Assembly: GCF_018687615.1 (NCBI RefSeq) | Contig: NZ_CP061299.1 | Span: 62,001 to 126,000, forward strand | Reading direction: 5' to 3' | Source: Polynucleobacter sp. MWH-CaK5 | Lineage (GTDB): Bacteria > Pseudomonadota > Gammaproteobacteria > Burkholderiales > Burkholderiaceae | DNA length: 64,000 nucleotides | Shown: positions 15,085 to 23,428 of the stretch, one piece after another | Position numbering within the stretch: position 1 is the first letter of the stretch | How the letters are laid out: each line of letters starts with the position of its first letter | Program-made: the position numbers and the translations under genes | Notes under the pieces: generated by a model | What the model was told of the DNA's origin: nothing | The model's input: only the letters and a program-made list of their open reading frames with translations | Databases searched by the model: none

Positions 15085-17238
15085 ATGGCGAACACGGTTC
15101 TTGCAACATCTGATAGTCGTTTGAAAAGATTTAATCGAGCTAGCGTTGAGTTGTTATCCTCAATGCGTTTCGCCATTGCATTGCTAACAATCATTTCTAT
15201 TGCCAGCATCATTGGAACGGTGATTAAGCAAGGCGAGCCATACGCAAACTATGTCAATCAATTCGGACCATTCTGGGCAGAGATTTTCAACGGCTTAGGA
15301 TTGTTTGCGGTTTATACAGCCTGGTGGTTCTTACTGATTTTGGCCTTTTTGGTTGTCTCAGTATCCTTCTGCGTGTTGCGCAACGCACCGAAAATGTTGG
15401 CCGATGTTCGTGCTTGGAAAGAGCATGTTCAAGAAGGTGGATTAAGAGCGCTTCACCATCACTTTGAATTTTCTACAGGCAATCTTTCTACTCAAGCCGC
15501 CGCAGCAAAAATTGCTGATCAGTTAGCAAAAGAAGGTTACTCAGTTAAGACGCTGGTTTCTGAGGACAGTTCTAGGGTGCTTGCAAAAAAAGGTGCTGCC
15601 AGTAAGTGGGGTTATATCTTCGCCCACAGTGCGATTGTTTTGATTTGCTTGGGTGGCTTGCTAGACGGTGATTTGTTCACACGCGGGCAAATTTGGTTCG
15701 GTGGGAAAAGTGTTCTTCCAGAGAGCACGCAGGGAATGTTGATTTCAGATATTCCAAGTGAACATAAATTAAGCGAAGCAAACCCAAGTTATCGAGCAAA
15801 TATTTTTGTTCCAGAAGGTGGCACGAGCGCTACAGCATTGCTGAGCTCAACAAGTGGCAGCATCATTCAAGAATTGCCTTTTTCAGTTTCATTGAAAAAA
15901 TTCCACGTGGAGTATTACAGCACCGGAATGCCAAAGTTATTCATGAGTGAAGTACTCATCAAAGATTTGGATACTGGTAAAGAAACAGAAGCAAAAATCA
16001 AAGTGAATGAACCAATGATTCACCGAGGCGTTGCCATTTATCAATCAAGTTTTGAGGATGGCGGCTCTAAATTAAAGTTGCGCGCTTACCCAATGCAGGG
16101 AGCTGCTAACTCTGTTCAAACAAGTTTTATTGTTGATGGCAACGTTGGTCAAAGTACCAAGCTAAAGTCCAGCGATGGTACAAGTTATACCCTCGAATTC
16201 AGCGGCTTTAGACCAACCAACGTTGAAAATATTTCTAATGCATCCGGTCAGTCTGATGCCAGAGGCGTTGCTTTGCAGCAATCCGATGCCGGCCTTAAGA
16301 AATTGCTCGGCGATCGATTGGGCTCTGGTGCAAAAACAAGCAAGCCAGTTGATTTAAAAAATGTGGGGCCATCAGTTCAATATAAGTTAAGAGATGCTGC
16401 CGGCCAAGCGCTTGAATATAGCAATTACATGCAGCCACTGTTCATCGACGAAATGCCGATGTTCATGTTGGGTGTGAGACAAAGTTCTGCGGAAGAGTTT
16501 AAATATTTGCGCATACCTGCTGATGCGAACTTGAGCATGAATGAGTGGTTGATTTTGAGAACTCTTTTGCAAGATTCAGGCGCTCGTCAACGTGCTGTGC
16601 AGCGCTTCATTGGAACCATCGGTCAGCAACAGGGTTTTGCTGGTGCGCCACAAATGTTGAACCAGTTAAGAGAGAGTGCTAGCAGATCAATTGAGTTATT
16701 TTCCGGCTCAACAGCATTCGCTATTCAGCAAGCAAAAGAAGCTGGTATCAAACCGGGTGGTTTTGCTGCCTTAGGTTCATTTATCGACAAAGCTGTTCCA
16801 GAAGCAGATCAACAAAAGGCAGCTGAAGTGGTTTTAAAAGTATTGAATGGGGTTATTTGGGAGTTGTGGCAAGAAGCCAGAGGTCAGTTGAAATTACCAC
16901 CTTCTAAAAATGACATGGAGAGTCAGCGCTTCATTCAGGCTGCAACCTCTGCCTTGTCAGACGCTAATTTTTATCCTGCCCCTTTGGTCTTCCAGTTGGA
17001 ATCATTTGAAGAGGTCAAAGCAAGTGTCTTTCAGGTCACCAGATCCCCTGGCAAGAACATGGTTTATCTAGGTTGTTTACTATTGACCCTGGGTATTTTT
17101 GCCATGTTCTATTTGCCAGAGAGAAGAATCTGGGTCAGAAGTCTATCTAATGGCAAACAACTATTTGCTATGTCGACATCCAGAAAAACATTGGATTTTG
17201 AAAAAGAGTTTGAAAAATATCAGAAAGATTTTCAATAA
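15085..17238 (+). CDS. resB: Cytochrome c biogenesis protein ResB (CcsB/Ccs1)
   Basis: ResB works with CcsA in system II cytochrome c maturation, delivering reduced apocytochrome and heme outside the inner membrane. The 717 residues show three N-terminal hydrophobic segments (about 30-52, 82-104 and 175-197), a large periplasmic domain of some 450 residues, and a last membrane helix near 655-677 followed by the family end YLPERRIWVRS. Start ATG has AGAAGG upstream. The stop overlaps the ccsA start as TAATG. Confidence 0.95.
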   Translation: MANTVLATSDSRLKRFNRASVELLSSMRFAIALLTIISIASIIGTVIKQGEPYANYVNQFGPFWAEIFNGLGLFAVYTAWWFLLILAFLVVSVSFCVLRNAPKMLADVRAWKEHVQEGGLRALHHHFEFSTGNLSTQAAAAKIADQLAKEGYSVKTLVSEDSSRVLAKKGAASKWGYIFAHSAIVLICLGGLLDGDLFTRGQIWFGGKSVLPESTQGMLISDIPSEHKLSEANPSYRANIFVPEGGTSATALLSSTSGSIIQELPFSVSLKKFHVEYYSTGMPKLFMSEVLIKDLDTGKETEAKIKVNEPMIHRGVAIYQSSFEDGGSKLKLRAYPMQGAANSVQTSFIVDGNVGQSTKLKSSDGTSYTLEFSGFRPTNVENISNASGQSDARGVALQQSDAGLKKLLGDRLGSGAKTSKPVDLKNVGPSVQYKLRDAAGQALEYSNYMQPLFIDEMPMFMLGVRQSSAEEFKYLRIPADANLSMNEWLILRTLLQDSGARQRAVQRFIGTIGQQQGFAGAPQMLNQLRESASRSIELFSGSTAFAIQQAKEAGIKPGGFAALGSFIDKAVPEADQQKAAEVVLKVLNGVIWELWQEARGQLKLPPSKNDMESQRFIQAATSALSDANFYPAPLVFQLESFEEVKASVFQVTRSPGKNMVYLGCLLLTLGIFAMFYLPERRIWVRSLSNGKQLFAMSTSRKTLDFEKEFEKYQKDFQ

Positions 17239-18428
17239 TGGAAACTAAATACGTTAGTACGGTTCAAGGTGGCTTGCTTCAAAACCTAAAGCAAGGTTTT
17301 GTGAATATTTTTAAAAGCTTGGGCGTAATGGATTATCTGTTTGCTTTGGCTTTATTGGTTGGTGCATTTTTTGCCGAAAGTCGTTTCCATAACTTCATGG
17401 ATAGCTATGAACAAACGATTTTGTTTTGTTCAGTTCCTGCATTAGCTATTTTGGGTTGGGCTTGGAAGCCGCTCAGAACTTTGATGATCAGTTCAACAAT
17501 TCTGACTTTCATAGCCATCTATTTCTACCAAACGCCAGAGGGTGGAGTTCTTGCAAGGGCTGAGCAAGCATTCTTTTTGAAGTACATGCTTTCTAGCCAG
17601 TCTGCCATTTTGTGGATGAGCGTGTTTTTCTGTTTCAGCACACTTTTCTACACCTTGAACTTATTTTTCCGTTCACAAAATATGGGCTCAACTGGATCTA
17701 AATTCTGTTGGGCAGCGGTTTACATTGGCTTAACTGGCATGTTGGTGCGTTGGTATGAGTCTTATTTGATGGGCGCCGACATTGGCCACATTCCTATTTC
17801 AAATTTATATGAAGTATTCATTCTCTTCTGCTTGGTAACAGCACTGTTCCACTTGTATTACGAAGCCAAGTACAAATCTTTGGTGCTTGGTTCTTTTGTT
17901 TTATGGATCATTGCAGCAGCCGTGGGTTTTATTCTTTGGTACAGCGTCACGCGTGATGCGCATCAAATTCAACCATTGGTACCAGCCTTGCAAAGCTGGT
18001 GGATGAAAATACACGTGCCAGCAAACTTTATTGGTTATGGCACATTTGCTATTGCAGCTATGTTAGGCATTGCCTATTTGCTCAAGGCAAAAAATATCAT
18101 GGCAGATCGTTTGCCAAGCTTAGAGTTACTTGATGATGTGATGTACAAAGCCATTGCAGTTGGTTTCGCATTCTTCACAATCGCAACGATTCTTGGCGCC
18201 TTATGGGCGGCAGAGGCCTGGGGTGGCTACTGGAGCTGGGATCCGAAAGAAACCTGGGCGCTGATTGTTTGGCTTAACTACGCTGCTTGGTTACACATGC
18301 GCTTGATGAAGGGCCTAAGAGGCGTGGTTGCAGCTTGGTGGGCAGTAGTAGGTCTTTTTGTCACGACCTTTGCTTTCATCGGTGTGAACATGTTCTTGTC
18401 AGGCTTGCACAGTTACGGAGCGCTTTAA
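17238..18428 (+). CDS. ccsA: Cytochrome c biogenesis protein CcsA/ResC (heme-handling)
   Basis: CcsA is the partner of ResB; it exports heme and attaches it to CXXCH sites. The 396 residues are mostly membrane helices and carry the heme-handling tryptophan-rich motif WGGYWSWDPKETW (328-340), and conserved histidines near residues 259 and 293-onward loops. Translationally coupled to resB. Together with the upstream cytochrome c4 it shows that this organism uses system II rather than the Ccm system. Confidence 0.95.
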   Translation: METKYVSTVQGGLLQNLKQGFVNIFKSLGVMDYLFALALLVGAFFAESRFHNFMDSYEQTILFCSVPALAILGWAWKPLRTLMISSTILTFIAIYFYQTPEGGVLARAEQAFFLKYMLSSQSAILWMSVFFCFSTLFYTLNLFFRSQNMGSTGSKFCWAAVYIGLTGMLVRWYESYLMGADIGHIPISNLYEVFILFCLVTALFHLYYEAKYKSLVLGSFVLWIIAAAVGFILWYSVTRDAHQIQPLVPALQSWWMKIHVPANFIGYGTFAIAAMLGIAYLLKAKNIMADRLPSLELLDDVMYKAIAVGFAFFTIATILGALWAAEAWGGYWSWDPKETWALIVWLNYAAWLHMRLMKGLRGVVAAWWAVVGLFVTTFAFIGVNMFLSGLHSYGAL

Positions 18429-18461
18429 TTAAGAGTTATTAAAGCCTAGCGCTTGAGTATG

Positions 18462-18500
18462 AATGCCCTGAAATCTTTAAAAGCTTCAGGGCATTTTTTT
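18462..18500. terminator. Bidirectional terminator between ccsA and lysA
   Basis: AATGCCCTGAA (18462-18472) pairs with TTCAGGGCATT (18485-18495) in an 11-bp stem with a 12-base loop, followed by T residues on the plus strand and by an A-rich start on the other side. It lies between the convergent ends of ccsA and lysA. Confidence 0.88.
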
Positions 18501-18524
18501 AGTTGCTTTAGTTGCTTCAGTTGT

Positions 18525-19811
18525 TTAGGCGGGCAACAGTCTTTCGTTAGCAAAGAGACTTTCAATCGACTCTCGCTCTCGGATCAAATGAATCGTTGAA
18601 CCATCAACCATCACTTCTGCTGCTCTGCCTCGGGTGTTGTAGTTTGAGCTCATGGTGAAGCCATAAGCGCCCGCTGACAAAATAGCTAATTGATCACCAG
18701 CTTGAACATTGAGTTCGCGATCTCTTCCAAGCCAATCACCTGATTCACAAATAGGCCCGACGACATCACAAGTCATGTTCGGTGCAGTTGATTGCTTCAC
18801 TGGAACAATTGAGTGATAGGCCTCATACATGGCTGGACGCATTAAATCGTTCATGGCTGCATCAACAATACAAAAATTCTTGGTTTCACCAGGCTTGATG
18901 TATTCAACAGTCGTCAATAAAAGACCTGCATTGCCAACTAAAGATCTACCTGGTTCAAAGAGCACCTCAAGGTGTCCGTAACCTTTTGCTTCAATGTGGT
19001 TGAGCAAAGTGTTGGCAAAGTCAGTGATCGCTGGTGGCGTGTCGTTTGCGTAGTTGATGCCCAAGCCACCGCCGATATCCAAGTGATGAATGTTGATACC
19101 GTTGTCGCCAAGAGATTTAATTAACTCCAGTACGCGGTCCAAGGCATCTAAGTAAGGGCTGATTTCTGTGATTTGTGAACCAATATGACAATCAATGCCA
19201 ACAATCTTGCAATTGCTCATCGATGCAGCTTCACGATAGGTGTTGATCACCTCATCATAGGCGATACCAAATTTATTGCCCTTCAGGCCCGTTGAAATGT
19301 AAGGGTGTGTTTTAGGGTCGACATCTGGATTGACCCTTAATGAGATTGGCGCAACAACTCCTAAGCTTGCAGCGACTTCATTTAATCTTGAAAGTTCAGG
19401 AATTGATTCAAGGTTAAAACATTTAACCCCTGCTTTGAGGGCGGCAGTCATTTCTGTGCGACTTTTGCCAACCCCAGAAAAAACAATTTTTTTCGCTTCG
19501 CCGCCAGCTGCTAAAACTCGTGCCAACTCACCAGCGCTCACAATGTCAAAGCCAGCGCCTAGGCGAGCAAAAACATTCAAGATGGCTAAATTGCTATTGG
19601 CTTTCATGGCATAGTGAACTTGTGCCCGGCGCTCACCGTTTGGCTTAAAACAGGCCTTTTCGTAGGCATTAAAAGCATCTGTCAGAGCTTTTCTGCTGTA
19701 AACGTACGTTGGCGTACCAAATTCTTTGGCAATTTGAGAGAGGGGCACATTTTCAGCAAACCATTCTTGCTGGACGATTGAGAAGCCATTCAGGCTTGGA
19801 ACAGAATTCAT
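18525..19811 (-). CDS. lysA: Diaminopimelate decarboxylase
   Basis: LysA decarboxylates meso-diaminopimelate to L-lysine, a PLP enzyme of the alanine racemase-like fold. The chosen start is the ATG at 19811, which overlaps the stop of the upstream lipoprotein gene as ATGA, giving 428 residues; an in-frame GTG at 19835 would add eight residues lying inside that gene. The PLP lysine is Lys70 in HYAMKANSN, and the CESGD substrate-binding segment and the C-terminal GAYGFTMSSNYN motif are present. Confidence 0.96.
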   Translation of the reverse strand: MNSVPSLNGFSIVQQEWFAENVPLSQIAKEFGTPTYVYSRKALTDAFNAYEKACFKPNGERRAQVHYAMKANSNLAILNVFARLGAGFDIVSAGELARVLAAGGEAKKIVFSGVGKSRTEMTAALKAGVKCFNLESIPELSRLNEVAASLGVVAPISLRVNPDVDPKTHPYISTGLKGNKFGIAYDEVINTYREAASMSNCKIVGIDCHIGSQITEISPYLDALDRVLELIKSLGDNGINIHHLDIGGGLGINYANDTPPAITDFANTLLNHIEAKGYGHLEVLFEPGRSLVGNAGLLLTTVEYIKPGETKNFCIVDAAMNDLMRPAMYEAYHSIVPVKQSTAPNMTCDVVGPICESGDWLGRDRELNVQAGDQLAILSAGAYGFTMSSNYNTRGRAAEVMVDGSTIHLIRERESIESLFANERLLPA

Positions 19812-19975
19812 TTGGAATCTTTCGCAGGAGGCCACTGTTTACCGGTGGGTTCTGCTTTTTCAGGTTGAGTCGGGGCTGGAGGTATAGTTGGTAGCGTGAG
19901 AGGTCCACGTATCCCACATCCGAAGAGGGATATTGCTACACAAAGAAGCCAAGTCCTAGATACAATAAAACGCAT
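19808..19975 (-). CDS. lptM: LptM/YifL-type small lipoprotein
   Basis: A 55-residue protein read from the minus strand: MRFIVSRTWLLCVAISLF, then the lipobox Cys20 in LFGC. The mature N terminus CGIRGPLTLP matches the conserved CGxKGPLYLP pattern of YifL/LptM lipoproteins, which in E. coli help the LPS transporter LptD mature. A Pro/Glu/Lys-rich tail follows. It overlaps the lysA start (ATGA), and this lipoprotein-lysA pairing is common in proteobacteria. It diverges from cyaY. Confidence 0.85.
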   Translation of the reverse strand: MRFIVSRTWLLCVAISLFGCGIRGPLTLPTIPPAPTQPEKAEPTGKQWPPAKDSK

Positions 19976-20009
19976 ATGTATAAGTATATAAATGATCTCT
20001 GACTATAGC

Positions 20010-20396
20010 ATGGCAAATATAAAAATGATGAACAAAGACATAGAAACATTATCAGACGCTGGTTTTTACGCAATTGCTGAAAAAACCTTGAAAGCCATTG
20101 AGATTTCTTTGGAGGAGGCTTTTCAGGAAACGGATTTAGACCTTGATATCTCAAGACAGGGTGGCAATGTCGTGAATATTCAATTTGAAGACAAGAGTGT
20201 GATTGTTGTGAACACGCAGTCACCGCTTCAAGAGATTTGGGTTGCTGCGAAAGAGGGCGGGTTTCACTATAAGTGGGCTGGTACTCTTCAAGAGCCTCTG
20301 TGGTTGGATACAAAAACGGGTGCTGAACTATTTAGCGAATTAAGCCGTCTCGCTAGTCAACAAGCGAAAACCACCTTAGAAGTGAAATTTATTTAA
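20010..20396 (+). CDS. cyaY: Iron-sulfur cluster assembly protein CyaY (frataxin)
   Basis: CyaY is the bacterial frataxin, an iron-binding regulator of Isc cluster assembly. The product has the acidic first helix (about residues 19-45, rich in Glu/Asp) and the frataxin core segments VVNTQSPLQEIWVAAKEGGF, HYKW and WLDTKTGAELFSEL. The start is uncertain: ATG codons occur at 19992, 20010, 20025 and 20028 with no clear ribosome binding site. Divergent from lptM-lysA, a common pairing. Confidence 0.92.
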   Translation: MANIKMMNKDIETLSDAGFYAIAEKTLKAIEISLEEAFQETDLDLDISRQGGNVVNIQFEDKSVIVVNTQSPLQEIWVAAKEGGFHYKWAGTLQEPLWLDTKTGAELFSELSRLASQQAKTTLEVKFI

Positions 20397-20421
20397 AGCT
20401 GCAATTAATTTAAAGCGGCGC

Positions 20422-22731
20422 TTAATCTAAGGTAGTTGTTTTGCCAAAGAATGGAACAAATGCAGGAATGGTCCAGTCGCCATCTTGCTGAGCAACGCCT
20501 GCAGGCACTGGTCGTGGTGATTCTGGAACACCGTTCAGTGCAGTCTTCATGTACCTGATCCACATAGGTAATGCTAGGCCGCCACCAGTCTCGCGATCAC
20601 CTAAGCTCTTGGGCTTATCAAAGCCCATCCATGCGACTGCCACCACATCTGATTGATAGCCTGCAAACCATGCATCCATGGATTCATTGGTTGTACCTGT
20701 TTTACCCGCAATGTCAGATCTACCTAAAGCAGGTCTGGCTGAGGCAGCTGTTCCAGATTTGGTGACTTCTTGTAACAAACTATCCATCACAAAAGCAGTG
20801 CGCGCATCCAATGCCCGTAAATTTGCATCGCCTGCTTTTTGAGGGCTTGCTTCAAATAGAACGTTGCCTTTTGCATCAATCACTTTACTGATCAAGTAAG
20901 GCTCAACACGGTAACCGCCATTGGCGAATACGCCGTAACCAGTGGCAAGTTCAAGTGGCGTTACTGCGCCAGCACCTAAAGCCATGGTTAAGTAGGGCGG
21001 ATGTTTTTCTGCTTCAAAGCCAAAGCGTTGAATAAAGTCTTGAGCGTAACGAGGACCAATCTTTCTAATGACTCTGACCGATACCAAGTTTTTAGATTTT
21101 GCCAAAGCGGCACGAAGTTTCATTTGACCTTCAAACTTACCGTCGTAGTTTTTAGGGCTCCACATCTGACTGCCTGTTTCAAGTGCGCTGATTGAAAGTG
21201 GCGCATCATTCACCAGCGTATTTGGCATGATGCCCTTTTCAAGTGCGGCAGCATAGATGAACGGTTTGAATGAAGAGCCAGGCTGGCGTTGCGCTTGAGA
21301 AACACGATTGTATTTATTTCTATTGAAATCAAAGCCACCTACTAAAGCTCGAATACCACCATTGTTTGCATCTAAGGCGACAAAGGCAGCTTCAACTTGA
21401 GGCATTTGCGCCAGAATCCAGCGACCATCTGATGGTAATACTCGAATAATGGCGCCAGGTTTGATTTGTTGTTTTGGTTGAGCTTTGTCTGACAAAGCGA
21501 CTGTGCCAAGCTTGAGGTCGTCACCTTTGATTGTGACAGTGTCACCAGTGGCAATCACCGCTTGAATTTCTTTTGGATTGGCCGCTATCACCACGCCAGC
21601 TAACAAATCATCACTGCTTGGATGATCACTCAAGATGTCGTCAATGGCTCTTTGTCTGGCAGTTGAATCTTCAGGAAGTTTGATATATCCCTCAGGCCCT
21701 CGGTATTTATGACGTAGCTCATAATCCATGATGCCTTTTCGAACCGCTGAATAGGCAGCATCTTGTTCTGCTTTTCTGATGGTGGTGATAACAGTCATGC
21801 CTTGGGTATAAATGCCATCACCATATTCACTGATCAATAACTGGCGAACCATTTCAGTTGCGAAGTCAGCTTTGGTTGTGAACTCTCGACCAATTCCGCG
21901 AATATGAAGTGTTTCACTCATGGCAGATTGATACTGGCTTGGGGTGATCATTTTTAAGTCACGCATTCTTTGCAAAATATATTCTTGACGAATTTTTGCG
22001 CGACGATAATTCACCACTGGGTTGTATGCTGATGGGGCTTTAGGTAAGCCAGCCAGCATGGCTGCTTCAGCAATTGAAATTCGTTGAATATCTTTACCAA
22101 AGTAAATTTGAGCAGCACTGCCAAATCCGTAAGCCCTCTGTCCCAAATAAATTTGGTTCATGTACAACTCAAGAATTTGTTCTTTAGATAGGTTGGATTC
22201 AATTTTCCAAGCTAATAAGACTTCATAAATTTTTCTGGCGAATGATTTTTCATTCGTTAAGAAAAAGTTTCTGGCCACTTGCATGGTGATCGTTGATGCA
22301 CCTTGCGCAAGTCGACCCCTTAAGTTTGCGAGCGTGGCTCTTAGTACGCCCCAGTAATCAACGCCACCGTGCTCATAAAAACGCTCATCTTCAATCGCAA
22401 CAACAGCATTTTTAAGATAACTTGGAATTTCTTCAATCGCAATGATGTTTCTGCGTTCCTCGCCAAACTCGCCAATCAATGCATTGTCGGCGGTGTAAAT
22501 GCGCAGAGGAACTTTGGGGTTGTAATCTGTGATGGTGTCTAGGTCGGGTAGATTGGGTTTTGCAACAACCAGCGCATAAACAATCACCAGGCCTAATAAG
22601 ATAAGGCCGGCGCTTCCCAAGAAAATCCCCCAACGAATTAAATACTGTTGCCAATTGCGTCGTGGTTTTCTAGATTGTGCACCCCCGCCTAAGCGTGAGG
22701 GTGGTCTGACTGGCTTGCGAGATTCACTCAT
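20422..22731 (-). CDS. mrcA: Penicillin-binding protein 1A (transglycosylase/transpeptidase)
   Basis: A class A PBP that polymerises and crosslinks peptidoglycan. The 769 residues have a basic cytoplasmic tail, one membrane anchor (about 34-55), a GT51 transglycosylase domain with the catalytic EDERFYEH (114-121), an OB-like insert in the middle, and a transpeptidase domain with SXXK in PGSSFKPF, an SKN motif and KTGT (677-680). It faces the pil-type genes, as ponA/mrcA does in other betaproteobacteria. A -10-like TATAAT lies seven bases before the ATG. Confidence 0.97.
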   Translation of the reverse strand: MSESRKPVRPPSRLGGGAQSRKPRRNWQQYLIRWGIFLGSAGLILLGLVIVYALVVAKPNLPDLDTITDYNPKVPLRIYTADNALIGEFGEERRNIIAIEEIPSYLKNAVVAIEDERFYEHGGVDYWGVLRATLANLRGRLAQGASTITMQVARNFFLTNEKSFARKIYEVLLAWKIESNLSKEQILELYMNQIYLGQRAYGFGSAAQIYFGKDIQRISIAEAAMLAGLPKAPSAYNPVVNYRRAKIRQEYILQRMRDLKMITPSQYQSAMSETLHIRGIGREFTTKADFATEMVRQLLISEYGDGIYTQGMTVITTIRKAEQDAAYSAVRKGIMDYELRHKYRGPEGYIKLPEDSTARQRAIDDILSDHPSSDDLLAGVVIAANPKEIQAVIATGDTVTIKGDDLKLGTVALSDKAQPKQQIKPGAIIRVLPSDGRWILAQMPQVEAAFVALDANNGGIRALVGGFDFNRNKYNRVSQAQRQPGSSFKPFIYAAALEKGIMPNTLVNDAPLSISALETGSQMWSPKNYDGKFEGQMKLRAALAKSKNLVSVRVIRKIGPRYAQDFIQRFGFEAEKHPPYLTMALGAGAVTPLELATGYGVFANGGYRVEPYLISKVIDAKGNVLFEASPQKAGDANLRALDARTAFVMDSLLQEVTKSGTAASARPALGRSDIAGKTGTTNESMDAWFAGYQSDVVAVAWMGFDKPKSLGDRETGGGLALPMWIRYMKTALNGVPESPRPVPAGVAQQDGDWTIPAFVPFFGKTTTLD

Positions 22732-22737
22732 GACTTG

Positions 22738-22743
22738 ATTATA
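22738..22743 (-). promoter_or_regulatory. Possible -10 element of mrcA, giving a leaderless start
   Basis: On the minus strand TATAAT (22743 to 22738) is followed by six bases and then the mrcA ATG at 22731. The usual -10 to start distance puts +1 on the A of the ATG itself. No Shine-Dalgarno sequence is available in that spacing. The -35 region at 17-bp spacing is poor. Confidence 0.4.
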
Positions 22744-22776
22744 GAGATAGCTTGAAAAGAGGGGTATGAAAAAAAA

Positions 22777-22835
22777 TCAGGGAAACCCTGACAAAAATTT
22801 CAGAATTTTCTGACAAGAAATCAGCATTTTGCTGA
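22777..22835. repeat. Three TCAG...CTGA palindromes at ~22-bp spacing
   Basis: TCAGGGAAACCCTGA (22777-22791), TCAGAATTTTCTGA (22800-22813) and TCAGCATTTTGCTGA (22821-22835) lie in the gap between mrcA and the PilP-like gene. Centres are about 22 bases apart, close to two turns of B-DNA. The linking sequence CTGACAA is shared by the last two. This looks like an operator array or nested hairpins in the divergent promoter region. Confidence 0.55.
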
Positions 22836-22870
22836 TTTATGAAGATGAAGCCAGTCTAGATAATCCTTTG

Positions 22871-23428
22871 ATGATCAAACGCAACTTCACTTCAGACTCT
22901 TATGACCAAGCTTTTTCTGAGCAAGGGATAAAAACACCAGTTTTTCATCAAGAGCTCATTAAAAAATTGACCGGCGAGAAAATCCAAATTTTTTGCTCAA
23001 AACATGGCTTATTAATACTCAGCTTTATCAATCTTATTGGGATCCTTGGGTTGCTAATTTTTATGATGAGCCAATTGCATGATTTTCATCAGCGCATGGA
23101 TGACGAGCGCAGCAAATTTTCGAGATTGGAAAGTCTGGTCAAGGAACTTGGGAGTCATCCACAGAAAGCCAAGCGCCATGAATTGTCTCCTCAAGATACT
23201 CAGCCTGAGCCAGAGCCGGACTTAATGAGCGCTGACTTGAACATCAGATATTTGGGCTTGATGCATGCGGGTCACTCATTCAAAGCCCTGATGGAGATTG
23301 ATGACGTCACAAGCTTTTATGGCAAGGGGCAAATGATCAATGGTCGTTGGTTGATTAAATCTTTTGATCAGTCCCAAATGGTTTTGGAATCAATCAAGGG
23401 TCAGCAAGTGACCATTCTTTTGGAGTAA
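22871..23428 (+). CDS. PilP/GspC-like single-pass membrane protein
   Basis: Function is inferred from layout and position. In the frame open from a TTG at 22829 (199 residues), a 59-residue cytoplasmic stretch is followed by a membrane helix (60-82), a short coiled region (87-107), a Pro/Glu/Gln linker (111-131) and a C-terminal domain (137-199) resembling the beta-rich PilP/GspC homology region (LNIRYLGLMHAGHSFKALME). The ATG at 22871 (185 residues) is preferred because the TTG sits in a hairpin loop; neither has a good ribosome binding site. Its stop overlaps the next gene as TAATG. In related genomes pilMNOP occupy this place. Confidence 0.6.
   Translation: MIKRNFTSDSYDQAFSEQGIKTPVFHQELIKKLTGEKIQIFCSKHGLLILSFINLIGILGLLIFMMSQLHDFHQRMDDERSKFSRLESLVKELGSHPQKAKRHELSPQDTQPEPEPDLMSADLNIRYLGLMHAGHSFKALMEIDDVTSFYGKGQMINGRWLIKSFDQSQMVLESIKGQQVTILLE

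Noticed and set aside
19936..20313. Antisense ORF of 125 residues over cyaY with a hydrophobic tail
   Set aside because: The start lies within cyaY and the ORF collides with the better supported lptM gene.
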